Positions 35,318 through 46,971 of a DNA stretch of 64,000 bases are shown here, piece after piece. The DNA comes from Podospora bellae-mahoneyi. Taxonomy: Eukaryota; Ascomycota; Sordariomycetes; Sordariales; Podosporaceae. Made by a program: the position numbers and the translations under genes. Position 1 is the first letter of the stretch, and each line of letters begins with the position of its first letter. Below the pieces are notes generated by a model. It worked only from the letters and a program-made list of their open reading frames with translations. It ran no database searches and was not told where the DNA came from. The stretch lies in NCBI RefSeq assembly GCF_035222275.1, contig NC_085881.1:1922001-1986000 (forward strand), read 5' to 3'.

Positions 35318-36052
35318 ATGGCAGGCGAGGAAGGAAGTTTCAAAGGTTATGCCTCAAGTGATGATGGGCACCGAAAGTTGGATGATGAAGGTGGCTCCAA
35401 CGATGGCGATGGGGATGAAAATGAAGACGATTCTCAGAGGTCGAGTGTTTCTGGGGATGATGATGACAACCAGAGCCACAATGGATGGGGAAATCAAGAT
35501 AGCGACGAAGAGCAGAACAATGGAAGTGATGCGGATGGCAATGGTGAAGAAAACGGATGGGGAGATGACACACAGAGCCAAGTCAGTGGTGATGGTGACG
35601 ATGATGACAATGACGCCCAGAGTGTCAGTGGGCAGAGCTCTGGAGGCGGCTCTAACCACACCGGAACGGCTAATAGCAAGGATGGAAACGGGAATGGAGA
35701 TGACGATGAGGATGGATACGGGTATCACAATGACAGTGGAGATGAACTCGCTGGGGATGGTGATGACCGAAGTCTGAAACAAGATAGCGATGCCTTGCAG
35801 GATGACGATATTGAGCAGGACGATGATAATGAGCAGGACGACGATAATGAACAGAATGATGAAGCGGAGGATGATGAAGCGGAGGATGATGGAGTTGAGG
35901 ATGATGGAGTTGAAAATGAGTACGCGCAGGATAAGGACGATGAGCAAGACGATGAGAATTATGAATATGGGCAGAATGAGGAGTACGAGCAGGACTATGA
36001 CGATGGGCAAGATGGTGATGGCAATGGATATGAAGAAGACTATATGTACTAG
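35318..36052 (+). CDS. Highly acidic low-complexity protein
   Basis: Single open frame of 244 residues from ATG 35318. It is made almost wholly of Asp, Glu, Asn, Gly, Ser and Gln, with short tandem repeats: EQDDDN units near 35814-35860 and EAEDDGVEDDGVE units near 35862-35915. No folded domain, signal peptide or membrane segment is visible. Acidic tracts like these occur in histone chaperones and nucleolar proteins, but nothing here identifies such a role. The antisense strand has a long, very hydrophobic frame (35354-36091) that arises from GAT/GAC codons read backwards as ATC/GTC. The gene lies divergent to the ankyrin/TPR gene. Expression evidence would be decisive. Confidence 0.5.
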   Translation: MAGEEGSFKGYASSDDGHRKLDDEGGSNDGDGDENEDDSQRSSVSGDDDDNQSHNGWGNQDSDEEQNNGSDADGNGEENGWGDDTQSQVSGDGDDDDNDAQSVSGQSSGGGSNHTGTANSKDGNGNGDDDEDGYGYHNDSGDELAGDGDDRSLKQDSDALQDDDIEQDDDNEQDDDNEQNDEAEDDEAEDDGVEDDGVENEYAQDKDDEQDDENYEYGQNEEYEQDYDDGQDGDGNGYEEDYMY

Positions 36053-36684
36053 TAGTATCAGTTGGAGAGAACTGGGTCGGTAGGTAGGCAACGCATTTCG
36101 TGCAAAACATTTGGGGTCTCCTTACAAGTATGAAGAGTGCAATGTGCGGTCTTGCGTTTGAAATAGTTCCAATGGGTCAGTGGCCGATGCCACCTTTGAG
36201 AGATCTGGTGCTTGGAGCCCACTCCTCCAGGCTCCTCGGAATTTTATTCTCAGACCGTCACGATGCACCATTTTTTTTTATCTCACTGCATGTTGAAGTA
36301 AGCATGAACAGTCCTTGGTGGTTTGGGAAAGCCGCCCTAATCAGATGATTGGTTGGTTTCCGGACCGGCGACCTAGCGCTTTCCTCCCCCGGCAGACCTT
36401 GATCATGAACAGTGAACCAACAAATTGGCACCTAGCTTCTTTAGGTATCAACACATTGAAAGAGGGCACATGATATTGCAATTGAGTCACAGAAGACGAG
36501 AAAATGTGGCTTCGTCTGGTTCGTTGAGGTAGGAATATAGTGTTTAGGTAGGGGTAGGTGAATACATGTACCTTATATTCAATGATCTTTCCACTGTTCT
36601 CTTACTCTGACTCTGGACCCCAGTCTTTTGGTTCATCACTTCTTTCTTTCTTTTACATTGTATCAAAAGGTCCTCAGTGTTTCA
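36053..36684. other. Intergenic region
   Basis: No gene supported. TAGGTAGG-type boxes occur at 36079-36087 and near 36540-36560. Confidence 0.45.
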
Positions 36685-37196
36685 ATGGCGCACACAAGCA
36701 GTCATAAAAATACTCAAATTCAAAAAGGAGCCAAGTCGGCTACCTCGAATACCAACCCTCACCTGAAAGCTGACTGGTTGAGCTGCCCACTTGCCCCAAA
36801 AAGTGTCACACCCAAAACTTCTGAAACAAAGGTGTCATCTCAGTCGAAACCAACCCCAAAGCCAAAAGACCCACACTATCTCATCAAGCGTTACATGAAC
36901 GACGGCGTGGTTCATATTCATGAGAAACTGTGGATGGAAGCAAGAGATTTGCCACAAGAGCCTGGGGCATTCCACGGAGAATTAGAGGTACTTGAATATC
37001 TGCCTTTTATCAGTCCTGTTTCCCGTCCTTTCCTTTGTTTCTTTATTAGTTTGTTTGGAGAAACAGTCTTGTTGACGCTTCTATTGTGCAGGAAACGGAC
37101 TTTGATATTTGTATTCTGGCTGAGTTTGCGGGTCAAGTTCATGAATCCGTGATGATTGGGTCTTATGACTCTGCTCCTCACCTCCCATATCTATGA
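36685..37196 (+). CDS. Hypothetical protein, 135 residues, one intron
   Basis: Exons 36685-36987 and 37092-37196. The 104-nt intron (GTACTT..GTGCAG) is in phase 0 and removes a hydrophobic read-through. The N-terminal half is Lys/Ser/Thr/Pro-rich and disordered. The second half is ordered: KDPHYLIKRYMNDGVVHIHE, then LWMEARDLP, and after the splice ETDFDICILAEFAGQVHESV. The start at 36685 (TTCAATGGCG) is the first ATG of the frame. I recognise no family. The small size and good coding look of exon 2 support a real gene, but function is unknown. Confidence 0.55.
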
Positions 37197-37471
37197 TGTG
37201 AATGATGGGCTTGAGAGCTCGTACCACAAGGGCAAGGTGCTGGCCAGGATAGAATTATAGCAGAATTAAGTACCCAGACAGTCATCATATTCATGAATTC
37301 AATAGTTCATTCAACAGTAGGCAGTGAAAAGAACGCCTTTTCTTGAAGTCATGTCTGACTGGTTTGAGAGGTTATGAAACAGCGTGATAATGTCCTCTCT
37401 GATGCATGAAATCTCCCAAAGAGTGTTTCCAGTTGGTGTTTGGTCTTTTACCCTTGGTCCCACAACTACAA

Positions 37472-38520
37472 TCACCAAATCCATTTCTCATTCCCCTGGA
37501 CCTGCATCCTATTCAACGTACGCTGTGTCCACCTCACCAGCCCCAACAGTGAGTCCTTTGTAACCTTGACAATCCAACGAAGAATCAGATGTTGGTAAGG
37601 CTCGCCGCGGTATTCGCGTCCGAACTCCAGCAACAGTGTTTTGACTCCTCTAGGGTCATCCTTATCTCCTTCAGCCACAATTGCGTCGATCTCCCGGAAT
37701 CCCAGAGACATGAACAGACACTGGGACATGGGCGCAGCGCTGACACACTGAGGGATCCTGTCCATTCTTGAGAGGTCTCTAGCCCATGTTGCCAGCTGAG
37801 TGCCATGGCCACGTCTCCAGTATGCCGGGTGAACAACTATCATGCTGATGGTGGAGTGTCTGTGGACTCTGTTTTTCCTTTTGGCGGTAGCAGAGAGAAG
37901 GCCCCACTCGTCATAGTGGCGTTGGTTTAAATCTCGATTCAGGCTATGTGGAGTTGCGAGATAACAACCTGGGAGACGTGATGGTTAAAATGAGGTTCAC
38001 ATAAATGCAATTTGAGCTTCAATAGAAGTATATAAATATTTGGATGTGGCCACAGTGATTTGTAACCATAGACGAAAATTCCTGTTGAGATTTTGAGATA
38101 GGAGGAGTTAAAAGAGGCAATGAATGCAATAAAAGCAGTGACGTTACCATTATTGCTTTTCAATTTACCAACATGAGGAGAGCCTGGGTCGAGTTTAATG
38201 GATATAACACCGACAATGACCTGTTCACCAGCCTTGGGAGTAGTCCAACCGGTGTTGTCCGGTATGATGGCAGCTGTCTTGTTGTTTTCATCGTGCAAGT
38301 AAGCGTCCTCCCGGACCAAGACTATATGATCGTCGCTCTGGATGGCATCCAGGAATTGGGCGCGGTACGATTCGAGTGTGTCTTCGGGGTACTTTGAATG
38401 ATTGGGACGTTCCCACTCGAACAGAGGAGAGTATCGAAAAGCGGCAGTTGCCACGACGCTAATGCGAGGAACATCGTCGGGGCTTGCGATACGCAGGTGG
38501 CCCAGCGGAGGGAAATCCAT
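37472..38520 (-). CDS. GNAT-family N-acetyltransferase
   Basis: Acetyl-CoA-dependent acyltransferase of unknown substrate. Minus-strand exons 38520-38169 and 37968-37472; 282 residues. The 200-nt intron starts GTAAAT and ends CCCAG. An alternative GTAACG donor 21 nt downstream (exon end 38148) keeps the same phase and would add seven residues. The N-terminus (LGHLRIASPDDVPRISVVAT) is the usual first strand and helix of the fold. The acetyl-CoA pyrophosphate loop is in MIVVHPAYWRRGHGTQLATW, matching R/Q-x-x-G-x-G. LFMSLGFREID is the following C-terminal motif. It is divergent from the Zn2Cys6 regulator, 525 bp away, so the two may share a promoter region. Confidence 0.85.
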
Positions 38521-39045
38521 GCGGCAAACAATGTCAAATGATCGTGAAAAACATGAAAAAGAGAAAAATAAACTGGTGAGTTCCCATCTTGTTACAAATT
38601 AACTGTCTTTGTGTGAACTTATGAAGAAATTCCTTGTCTAGGATTACCAGTCCACCAGATACAAACTTTGCGGCACAATCTGTAATAATGGCGAGGCTCC
38701 AGTCGATGAAGTGGGTTGAGGTTGAGGTTCGTATACAGTGTTGCACCGTGCGAGCCTCGCGGGACCCAGAAGTCAACAAATGCCAGGTGCTTATTCTGGG
38801 GGCCAATCAGAGTCAATCAGAGCTCGACCGGCGAAGGAGCTACCCCGCCCAGACGCTTTTATTGGCGAACTTTTCTCACACATCATGCATGGTCTGACCT
38901 TTTTAGTTCGGCCCTTGATGCTGGAAGTGTTTCTAGATACTACATGTACCAGTTTCTTATTGCGTTTAAGCCTCCCACCGGCCCGTCACGTTCCACAGTT
39001 GCCAACTTCTGATCCTTACATTACCTGTTCGCAAATTCCAAAACC
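38521..39045. other. Divergent promoter region between GNAT gene and transcription factor
   Basis: 525 bp between two opposite gene starts. Overlapping small frames on both strands look like chance. No binding site could be identified. Confidence 0.5.
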
Positions 39046-41346
39046 ATGTCCGGCCACGGAGAGGGTCACGCCGGCCCAGAAACAAACGAATCAGACCCCG
39101 GCTTGGCGCCATCAGAATGTTTCGATTCCATGTTCGATTTTGAGCAGTGGGAGGCAGATCAAGAGGTTCGCTGGGAGTTGCACCAGGACCTTCAAGGCCT
39201 TTCAAGTCTCGCAAATAGTGGTGACGAGGGTCTCAACATCACCTCGCTCACACCTCAGTCTTCGTCCATCGATTTCGATTTGGAGGAACCCCTGCGAACT
39301 ACTACACCCGTGTCAACGATAGTTCCTACAACAGTGTCGGCTAACATCGAAAGTTTGTCATGCCTTGGCGTTCCATCATGGGACTTCGTTTCGACACCCG
39401 ACCATAATTCTATCTCTTTGCCATCGACCCATCTTGTTGACTCCCCTGACAGAGCCTCTGGAACTGATGGGGCCGAAGTACCCTTGAGGCAGCAGTCGCT
39501 CCCAAGCGGTTATTCAGGAGACTATAGCAACCAAACAACCGGGGAACACAATGCCTTCTCCAAAGACTCGTCAGTGGAAAGACAGAGCGATGCTGGGGTT
39601 GGGGTTGGTTCTTATGTCATCCGACCCAAACAAAGCCTGCCACACTCGAAGAAAGGTTCCCGGACAAAGTCACACCGCACTATCTCAACAAAGTCAACCC
39701 AGTTGACGACAGAGAATGTGACATCCTATGACTGTTTCATAGCTTTTAGGAGCATCCTGCCCAGACTCGACCCTCAAGGGACACCTTGCAACCACACTGA
39801 ACCAGACGCCCAAGCTTCCAGTTCGATGCCACGTAAAGGGAAGCGCAAGCCCAACACAGACGAAGACCGCAAGAAGATCAAGCTTGTGAGGAGGATTGGT
39901 GCATGCTTACGATGTAGGATCTTCAAAGAAGCCGTGAGTTGCACTGTGAGTCGATGGCAGATACGTGCTAACATCGGTGATAGTGTGATGAAAACGAGCC
40001 TTGCGGGCGATGTTTAATAGCTCTTGCCAACGCTAAAGTTTTTTCATTACCATGTTATAGAGAGCCACTGGAAAACGTCATTGCATTTCGGGCTGGAAAT
40101 TCCAGGGCCGGAAAAATTCGCTCGGAGCCAATATCTATTAGATGGGCCGGTGATGACATAAGTCCGAGAGTCGTAGCGCTGTCATATCCGTTCAAGAAAC
40201 AGGGCGCTGGAGCAGGATTAACAGTCACCATTAAATGTCGCAAGTTCGTACCTTACGAGTGGGATGTGATGGAAGAACCATGGTCTATTTCTCCAAAAAA
40301 GTCCATTCCTATGATATCAACACCATTTGCCTGTGTAAGTGCATTAGAGATCCGGGTATTTGTCATCGCTGACTGACTGAAACTCCAGTACGACGATGGT
40401 GCAAGCGTGGCTGCTGTTGCAAGGTACATTGAAGCCACCAAGGCAGCACTCTTGGATGAGAGTCTCGACGGTATTTTGGACGACATGATTCTACTGAGTA
40501 CTGCTGAAGCAACACGTTACTGCTTGAAATACAGGGTGAGCCCTTCCAGTGAGCTTCTCAGGAAACTGTGATCATCGGCTAATATTGCCGGTGACAGGAC
40601 TCTGCTGTAGCAACTGCCATGAACATCCGCGCAGCCAGCTTTTTCTCCCGAACGAAAATGATCATGACTGAAAACAATGTGCTTGAATTGCCTTATTTTC
40701 ATAATCCACATTTTCTACTCAACGGTGGCTACCCTGTACCATCAATGATTGACTATCAGATGGATTACATGGCAATTACCTACATGCACGGACAGATGGA
40801 AGTCCTTGTCAAGCAGTTGAAAAAGCTAATTTTCACCAAAAACCAGCGTAAAAGCTGGTACGAGGTCTACTTGACAGTATTCGTGCTGCTTCAAAGTTTG
40901 GAGACAGTGCATGCTCGCCAAATAGACATCATTCGGCGGTATGAACCAGAGGTACGGACGAATCTTACAAACCTTGCAGAAATCTCACTAATGGTGATGA
41001 TCAGGGTGGTGAGGCATTGTCAAAAGCTCGAAATATTGGCACGAGAATGATCGATGAATGGAAATACTCTGCAAGAATCCTGATTTATCATTATCGAGCT
41101 GTTTTGAAAGGCATGGTACCATTCGCAGCCACCTGGAACGAGAAACACGTGGCCGAGTTGCGCCACGACTGCGGCCTGGATGAGGAGGCGCTTCAATATG
41201 CTCGACAAATGTCGGGTTTCATCAGGACCCGATTCGACTCTCTCAGACGATTGACCAAAGAGGGGCTCGATAACGATGCTGTAAGGCCGTTGGCGTGGAT
41301 AGCACGACTTTATATCGACGATGACGTTGACTCAGGCAAGAAGTAG
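39046..41346 (+). CDS. Zn(II)2Cys6 fungal transcription factor
   Basis: Nuclear DNA-binding regulator of 693 residues. Exons 39046-39933, 39984-40334, 40389-40535, 40598-40951 and 41005-41346; introns are 50-62 nt, all phase 0. The zinc cluster spans the first intron: CLRCRIFKEA then CDENEPCGRCLIALA, with the sixth Cys in SLPCYR. The spacing CX2CX6CX5CX2CX13C has a longer last loop than the classic type but is usual in a Sordariomycete subgroup where the cluster sits mid-protein. A basic stretch (RKGKRKPNTDEDRKKIKLVR) precedes it. Residues 1-270 are acidic and Ser/Thr-rich, a possible activation region. The C-terminal half is helical, without a clear fungal_trans motif. Splicing is convincing because the cluster exists only after removing the first intron. 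It is convergent with the dioxygenase gene, so regulation of its neighbours is possible but unproven. Confidence 0.93.
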
Positions 41347-41588
41347 AGAGGGGCGTTCAATTTCAGCAAACACAGTTATAGTATACCTGTTGTTATCTCC
41401 TCCGAGCCAAGACATTGCAAAAACGAGTTTCAAGCTCCGCTTGCACCAGACGAGTCTTTCGTTCAGGCGGCACGAGGAACCGGCAAAGAACCTTCGACAA
41501 ACCAGCAAAATCCACCGTCAACCTTTCACTGGCCCAGACGGCACCATTGTTACACCAACACGCACGCGCTGCACAGTCACACCAGAAC

Positions 41589-42818
41589 TCAGTCATGGTC
41601 CGGGTTAGCAGAGATGCCCATCTGCTTGATCCTCATGCCAGGAGCAACCTTGTCCATCTCATCCTTGGTCCAGTACGCCTTCTCAGCAGGACTCAGATCA
41701 AACGTCTCGTCCAACTTCCTCTGCAAGACAGGAGCGGACTCCCATCCCTTGTGGCTGTCATGCAGCCACAGGCGCATGATGTACCGCTGATTCCACACAT
41801 CATCCGGCGAGTCAACAAACCCAGCACGTGCATGGAGAACAGCAAAGTTGTTGATGAACAACAAATCTCCAGCCTCGGGAACAATCCGAAGGTTGACACG
41901 CGTAGCGGCCTCCTGGACCCGATTAAGAGCAGCAATCCTCTCGGGTGTAAGCTGTGGAGCATCAGGCGAGAAAGGGATGGCGGGATTCGCCCCCAAGAAC
42001 GTAACAGCCATATTGATCTGAAGCTGGTTGTTGTGGAACCCAATCACGGGCCTGTTGAAGGTCCTAGTGATGGTTTGATTTGGGCCGGGGCGGTGGACGC
42101 GCTCCCAATACCAATTCTCGGAGAGAATGCGCAAGACTTCGGGGTCTCGCTTCATGAGGTCGTTGTAGATTGAGGCGATGGGGGCGAGATACTGGTCTCC
42201 TCCTTCGAGGGGAGTGCTTTGGACGAAGAGAGAGACCATGTCACCGACGTCGATGTCGGTGTGAAATGTCATGGGCTTGGCGAGCTCGAGGGGGCTGAGC
42301 TTTTGCGAGAGTTGGGCACGGGAGCGGTCACGGATGTGGTCTTGGTGAAAGTTTAGCTTTTGCTTTCAGTCTCTAAAGCAGGAAGTCTCACCAATGTTTC
42401 TTGCACGCTGATCAGCAATGTAGCTGGTGATGCCGGCGTAGAGGATCACACATTCCTCGTCTGTGTAAGCCGAGGGGTTGATGCCACGGATACGGTGGAA
42501 TCCTCGGCCGTTGTACACATGGTCCGTGACTTTCTGGAGCCGTTTGGCGAGCCCCTGAGAAAGAGGGAATGTGGTAGGGTCTGCATGGCCACGGGAAAGC
42601 CCCAGTGCTGGTGGGCAAGTGTCAGTTGATGACGTGGGCTGCATATGAGGGACACATGTGTTACCTTGGAAGTGTTTGATGGCAGAGTTGAGCTCCTCAA
42701 TATCTTGGCTTGAGAGCTTGTCAGTGAAAACATCAGTGTTGGACTCAAAGTCGGCACCAGTCCATGCCAGGTCACCGGTGAGCTCTTTAGGCCAGTCGGC
42801 GGAGCTAGGGCAGTCCAT
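41589..42818 (-). CDS. TauD/TfdA-type Fe(II)/2-oxoglutarate-dependent dioxygenase
   Basis: Oxygenase that uses 2-oxoglutarate and Fe(II); substrate unknown. Minus-strand exons 42818-42665, 42607-42392 and 42340-41589; 373 residues. The iron ligands are H and D in FHTDIDVGD and the distal H in FAVLHARAGF. The 2-oxoglutarate-binding Arg is in YIMRLWLHD. GFHNNQLQINM and LLFINNF are core strands of the double-stranded helix. Junctions are phase 1. The first intron ends CCAG; the second has a GCTAAAC-like branch and ends AAG. It ends 243 bp from the end of the convergent Zn2Cys6 gene. In fungi such enzymes act on taurine-like, choline-like or secondary metabolite substrates; nothing here picks one. 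Confidence 0.92.
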
Positions 42819-44323
42819 TGTTCAGAATCTTGTCTTGAGTCGTGCAATTTCTCCCTTGGAAGTTCAAGTATGATGAGGTTGGAGAGAGAGTAGTGTGTAC
42901 AGAACTTGATCTTCAAGACCCCCATTCTCACCGGGACTCTTGTCTGCATATATACCCTTCATCCATTGCATCCAGCTCATGAACGTGAATGCCCTCGATG
43001 CGGCTCAACTGCGTATTCCCCCTATTCCACAAGGCTATGAGGCTCAAATCGAGGCTCTGAGCTAACTGCCGGGCCAAGAAGAAGCTTCAGGGGTGTAGCT
43101 TATGTGAACACATGCAGAGCGGTTGGGATGGTGTGCTAACCGAGCGTGCCATTTGTTGCCAGACCAAGAATGAAGCAGAAGTGCAACAATAAGTCTCTCA
43201 CACTGTGCAGAGATGATAAGCAGAGCCTCAAGCCAGCGGGACACAGCATCCGAAACAGTCTAAGTTCGGGCGGGAGATTGTCAGCGTGACCACGGACTGA
43301 GCCGCTTCCGCGTGGAGAGCCAATGATCGAGGGTTATGATGAAGAAAATGGGCTGTTGATAGATGAAACCCCCACGATAACATTCAGGCTTGCGTGGTAG
43401 GATACTATGTCACGGATCCAATGGCTTCAGAGTGATAAACATAGGTAGGATGGGGAGTAAGCACAGGTTAGGTAATGATATTCTGGACCTTGTTTTCAAT
43501 GAGGCTCTTCGCACGCGCTAGCCCGTAATGATGAGTGGAAGGAGGGGATAAATAAATGAATGGAATCAGTTGAGTGCCCAAAGAAGGAAACTCGGCGAGA
43601 TGAGAGTCGTTGACTCTTGCCACTGGGTTCACCGTCTGTGGTTGATCCAGCAAATGACTTCCTCGGCAGCCCCAATGTGTTGATTTCCAATGATGTCAAG
43701 ACTCGAGACAAGATGATGAACTGCTCCTGATTCAACTCTGGACCAGTCATACAGGGCTAGCCGCCTTCACCCTCCAGCAAATGGAACGGATGTTACCGTG
43801 TCTAGGCAGTTAGGTATCCAAGGACACCTCCACCAGCCGATAAACGTCGGTATACACCGGTCTAGAGTGCCATATCCCAGATTCTATGTACATGCTTCCC
43901 CCCCTAATTATGTTAAACCGACTGTGTCACACAGCTTCTGAGTAGCCATCAGACCCTTAGAGCCGATCAGGTGTTAGGATCTGCTTCACTCGTTCACCAG
44001 AATAGGCAATCATTTCCAGAACTACAAAGACTTGGTAATTTAGTGACACATAAACTGTCTTTCAACGAGGATGGCATCTCCGGTTTCTGCTCTAGATAGC
44101 TTGTTATCACAGGCGTAAAGGCTTTCGTCAAATCATCAAACAGCCGAGCATATGTGACTACGGATCGTGTCAATTTGACCGCATTCGGCCCTCGAGCGTA
44201 GTGGGACTGTCTTTGTTTGGCTGAACAGCTTGACATAGGTATGACTAAAGGAATTTCAGGGCGTAGGCTCTCATCAAACTCGTCTTTCAATTCCGTTTCT
44301 TTTGCCTAGTTCTCGATGCTTAC
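42819..44323. other. Gene-poor intergenic region
   Basis: 1.5 kb upstream of the dioxygenase and 3' of the CorA-like gene. Minus-strand open frames at 43468-43750 and 43994-44290 have no recognisable content, and the latter lacks an ATG start. No repeat or RNA gene seen. Confidence 0.45.
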
Positions 44324-46185
44324 CTATATGTTCAGCCTCCTCACTAGCTCTATATCCGATTCCCGCCGCTGAAGCCCACTCCCACCCCTATCATATATGG
44401 ACGTTGTCACTGGGCCGTACCCCTCCACTTTCTTCCGCAAAAAGCCGAGCCAGACGAAAAATAAAAGTATCAGTCCCACAGCGACAATAGCCATACCCAG
44501 TGACACACCCACAACCCCGCCAAGTGGCATCTCTAACCTGAAGCCTACGAAGCTCAGACCAATGAAAAGACCTGAGAGAACGGTGAATATCAAGAGCATA
44601 TAGATCGTGCTGGCAGTGGTGAGGGCTGTCATGAACTTTATGAGACGGTTGCCAACCCGCCCAATGGAAGGCCAGTTGATGCTGCGAGCGATCGTGCTCG
44701 GGATGGTGTGGGTGACAGCGGTCTGGACGGTGGAGAAGTATAGCGCAAGGTATGTGACAGCGGTGACGCCTATGGACACTCCCAGCCATCGTGGCCAGGT
44801 GTATTGGTCTTGAAATTCCTACCAAGATGTGTGAGTTATGAACAAGGGAAATAAGTTATGCCACTTACAATTACGTTCATCCCAAAAACAGCAGCAATGA
44901 AGCTCAGTGGTATAAAGAAGAAGGCCAGTTGTGTAAGCTTCGATATCGACTCGGCTTGGGCGATGGCCCGCTGGCTTTCTAAAATGCTGAGGGTCGACAT
45001 AAGCGCTTGAAAAGCCGTTTCGACTCTATTTCGAATCGCCTCGAGTTCAGCGTTGATCTGGTTGAGTCGCCATGCTATCATTTGCTCCGAGTCATCGCCG
45101 TATGGCGGGACCAACTGACGGGGCCTCTCCTTGGTGTGCTGCTCAAGTTTCTCCATCATATACCGGACAGAGACCCGAAGGTTGGCGAGGGTGTTCCGCC
45201 ATCGGCCAAGATAATCTCTCCACTGCGGCACCGAAGAGCGCAGCTGCTCGTCTTCGCCCAAATACAATTCGACCTCGTCCAACCCCCGACCCAGCTCGAA
45301 CAGGATGGTTGGCATATCATCCACCACAAAACCAAGCATCGTTTGTATGAGCCAAGTATCGTTTTGTCTTCCTCGAAACGGACTCGGGGCATCCAGCGCC
45401 TTTTTGATACGGTCTAGGGCTGTTGTCTCGAGGATAAAACAGGGCTGATTCGGCAGAGGTTTGGAGCCTATATCTCCAGACCACAAGTTGAGGTTCACCT
45501 GCCTGACTGTATGCATTCTTTGTGGATCGACGAGAAGGCACCCAACAAGTTGGCCATTCTCCCGTCTCGAGTAATGAAACGACATGCGCGTTGAGGCATG
45601 ATGAAGAACAACACTCTCCATCCTCTGTGATGGGTGAAGCGGATGGTATGGTCTATATACCCCCTCCGGAAACGTTCCCCATCGACAATGGCTCTCGTAT
45701 GTGGATTGGGGGTCGGCAGTTTGGTCTGTATCCCATGGCGTTCCCGCGCGAATCTTCTTCTCCATTTTCCAACCTTCAGACTTTTGCAGGGCTGGTTCTG
45801 ACCAGCTGACAAAGAAACTACCGGTAGATCTGTCCTGGTGGAAGCCCATTTTGTGTCCTGAGCCCCATCCAAGATGGGCTGTAAAGAACTCTGGGGGCAG
45901 GTACAACCCCATATCTGCCAAACGCGTTGCCTGAAGGTCGCTATGAGCTTCCACGAGGTATATCAGATCGTAATCTTGAGACGGTTCCAGGGCTTCGTCA
46001 GGGTTGGGTTTGGTCTGTGACAAGTCGACGGCGGTGAAACTGGTCTTTCCATCATTTTGGACTTGAAGTCGCAGACATCTGGAGGTGGCTTCCGAGGGTT
46101 CTGAAGGTTTGGCGGGCTCCCGGCCGATAACGGGATCACCCAGCAATCTCACCGAGTCAAGCGACGAGGTCCTTCTTTTGAGCAT
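44324..46185 (-). CDS. CorA-like divalent-cation transporter family protein
   Basis: Membrane protein of the CorA superfamily, whose members form pentameric Mg2+ (or related metal) channels. Minus-strand exons 46185-44869 and 44818-44324; 603 residues. A long cytoplasmic N-terminal part (about 370 residues) ends in helices with many charged residues (NAELEAIRNRVETAFQALM). TM1 follows (LTQLAFFFIPLSFIAAVFGM), and the signature GMN lies right at its end (FGMNVI). The intron (GTAAGT..GGTAG) lies just after GMN. After the splice come a TM2-like helix and then two or three further hydrophobic segments, more than the two of classical CorA. Fungal CorA-like proteins with extra helices are common, and metal specificity cannot be read. 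ATG 46185 is the only good start. Confidence 0.87.
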
Positions 46186-46971
46186 TCTGACTTAATTGAT
46201 GCTTCCTGGATTTCAGACATTAAGGATCGTGGGAACTTGCTTTGTGATAAATGCGGCTGACCTCTATTGCCCCTTGATACTCTCCCCTGTCCCACGACTG
46301 TTCTCAGCCGCACGCGGGGTCGTCGTGCTCATGGAGATCATCTTCAAACTGTTGGCAGGCCTCTCCGGGCGAAGACAATAATGTTTGTCGAGGACACACC
46401 CGTCTTTCCTACATTCCCTCGGTTGCCGTCTGACGGGATTAGGGTTCAATGTGATACCCGTGGGTACATGGCAAAGTGTAAGTTGAGACTGGCGGGCCGT
46501 TCAACGTGCCTTCAAGATTTCGCATGCACACCCCTAACCCTTGGCCAACGAAGTGTGGCTGGAGGTGGTCCGCGCACCAGCACTTCAGCGCGTGTCTGCC
46601 TTCTTCTCAAGCTGGGATAAGTGTTTATCCACCAAATGTCCCCAACTATCGCCGGGCACGATAACGTCTTTGGCCCCAATTGGTTTCTTTCTGTCGACAA
46701 GTCACCTGAGGGGTCTCTGGGGCAATAGTATTGGATCGCCTTACACACCACCACTTGCTGGCAGGATGCCTTGGCCACTTCATGTGGTGCTAGGTAAGGC
46801 AATCAGCCCTTCCCTAGGATTCATATGACTCGGGGATTATCATGGATTTGAATAAGGTATATCCTCACACTTCCCTTGGCCAGCGCACGCGGAATACTGA
46901 CCCTTTTTTTGTTCCAAAGAAGCATTACACCGCATGCAAGCTGTTTGGCCGCTTCCCTTTCAAGTCCATTG
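46186..46971. other. Divergent region between CorA-like and HET genes
   Basis: No gene called. The HET frame is open upstream to 46876 but without an ATG there. Confidence 0.45.

Noticed and set aside
35354-36091. 245-residue hydrophobic minus-strand frame
   Set aside because: It is the mirror of the Asp/Glu repeat codons on the plus strand; the Ile/Val/Leu richness follows from that.
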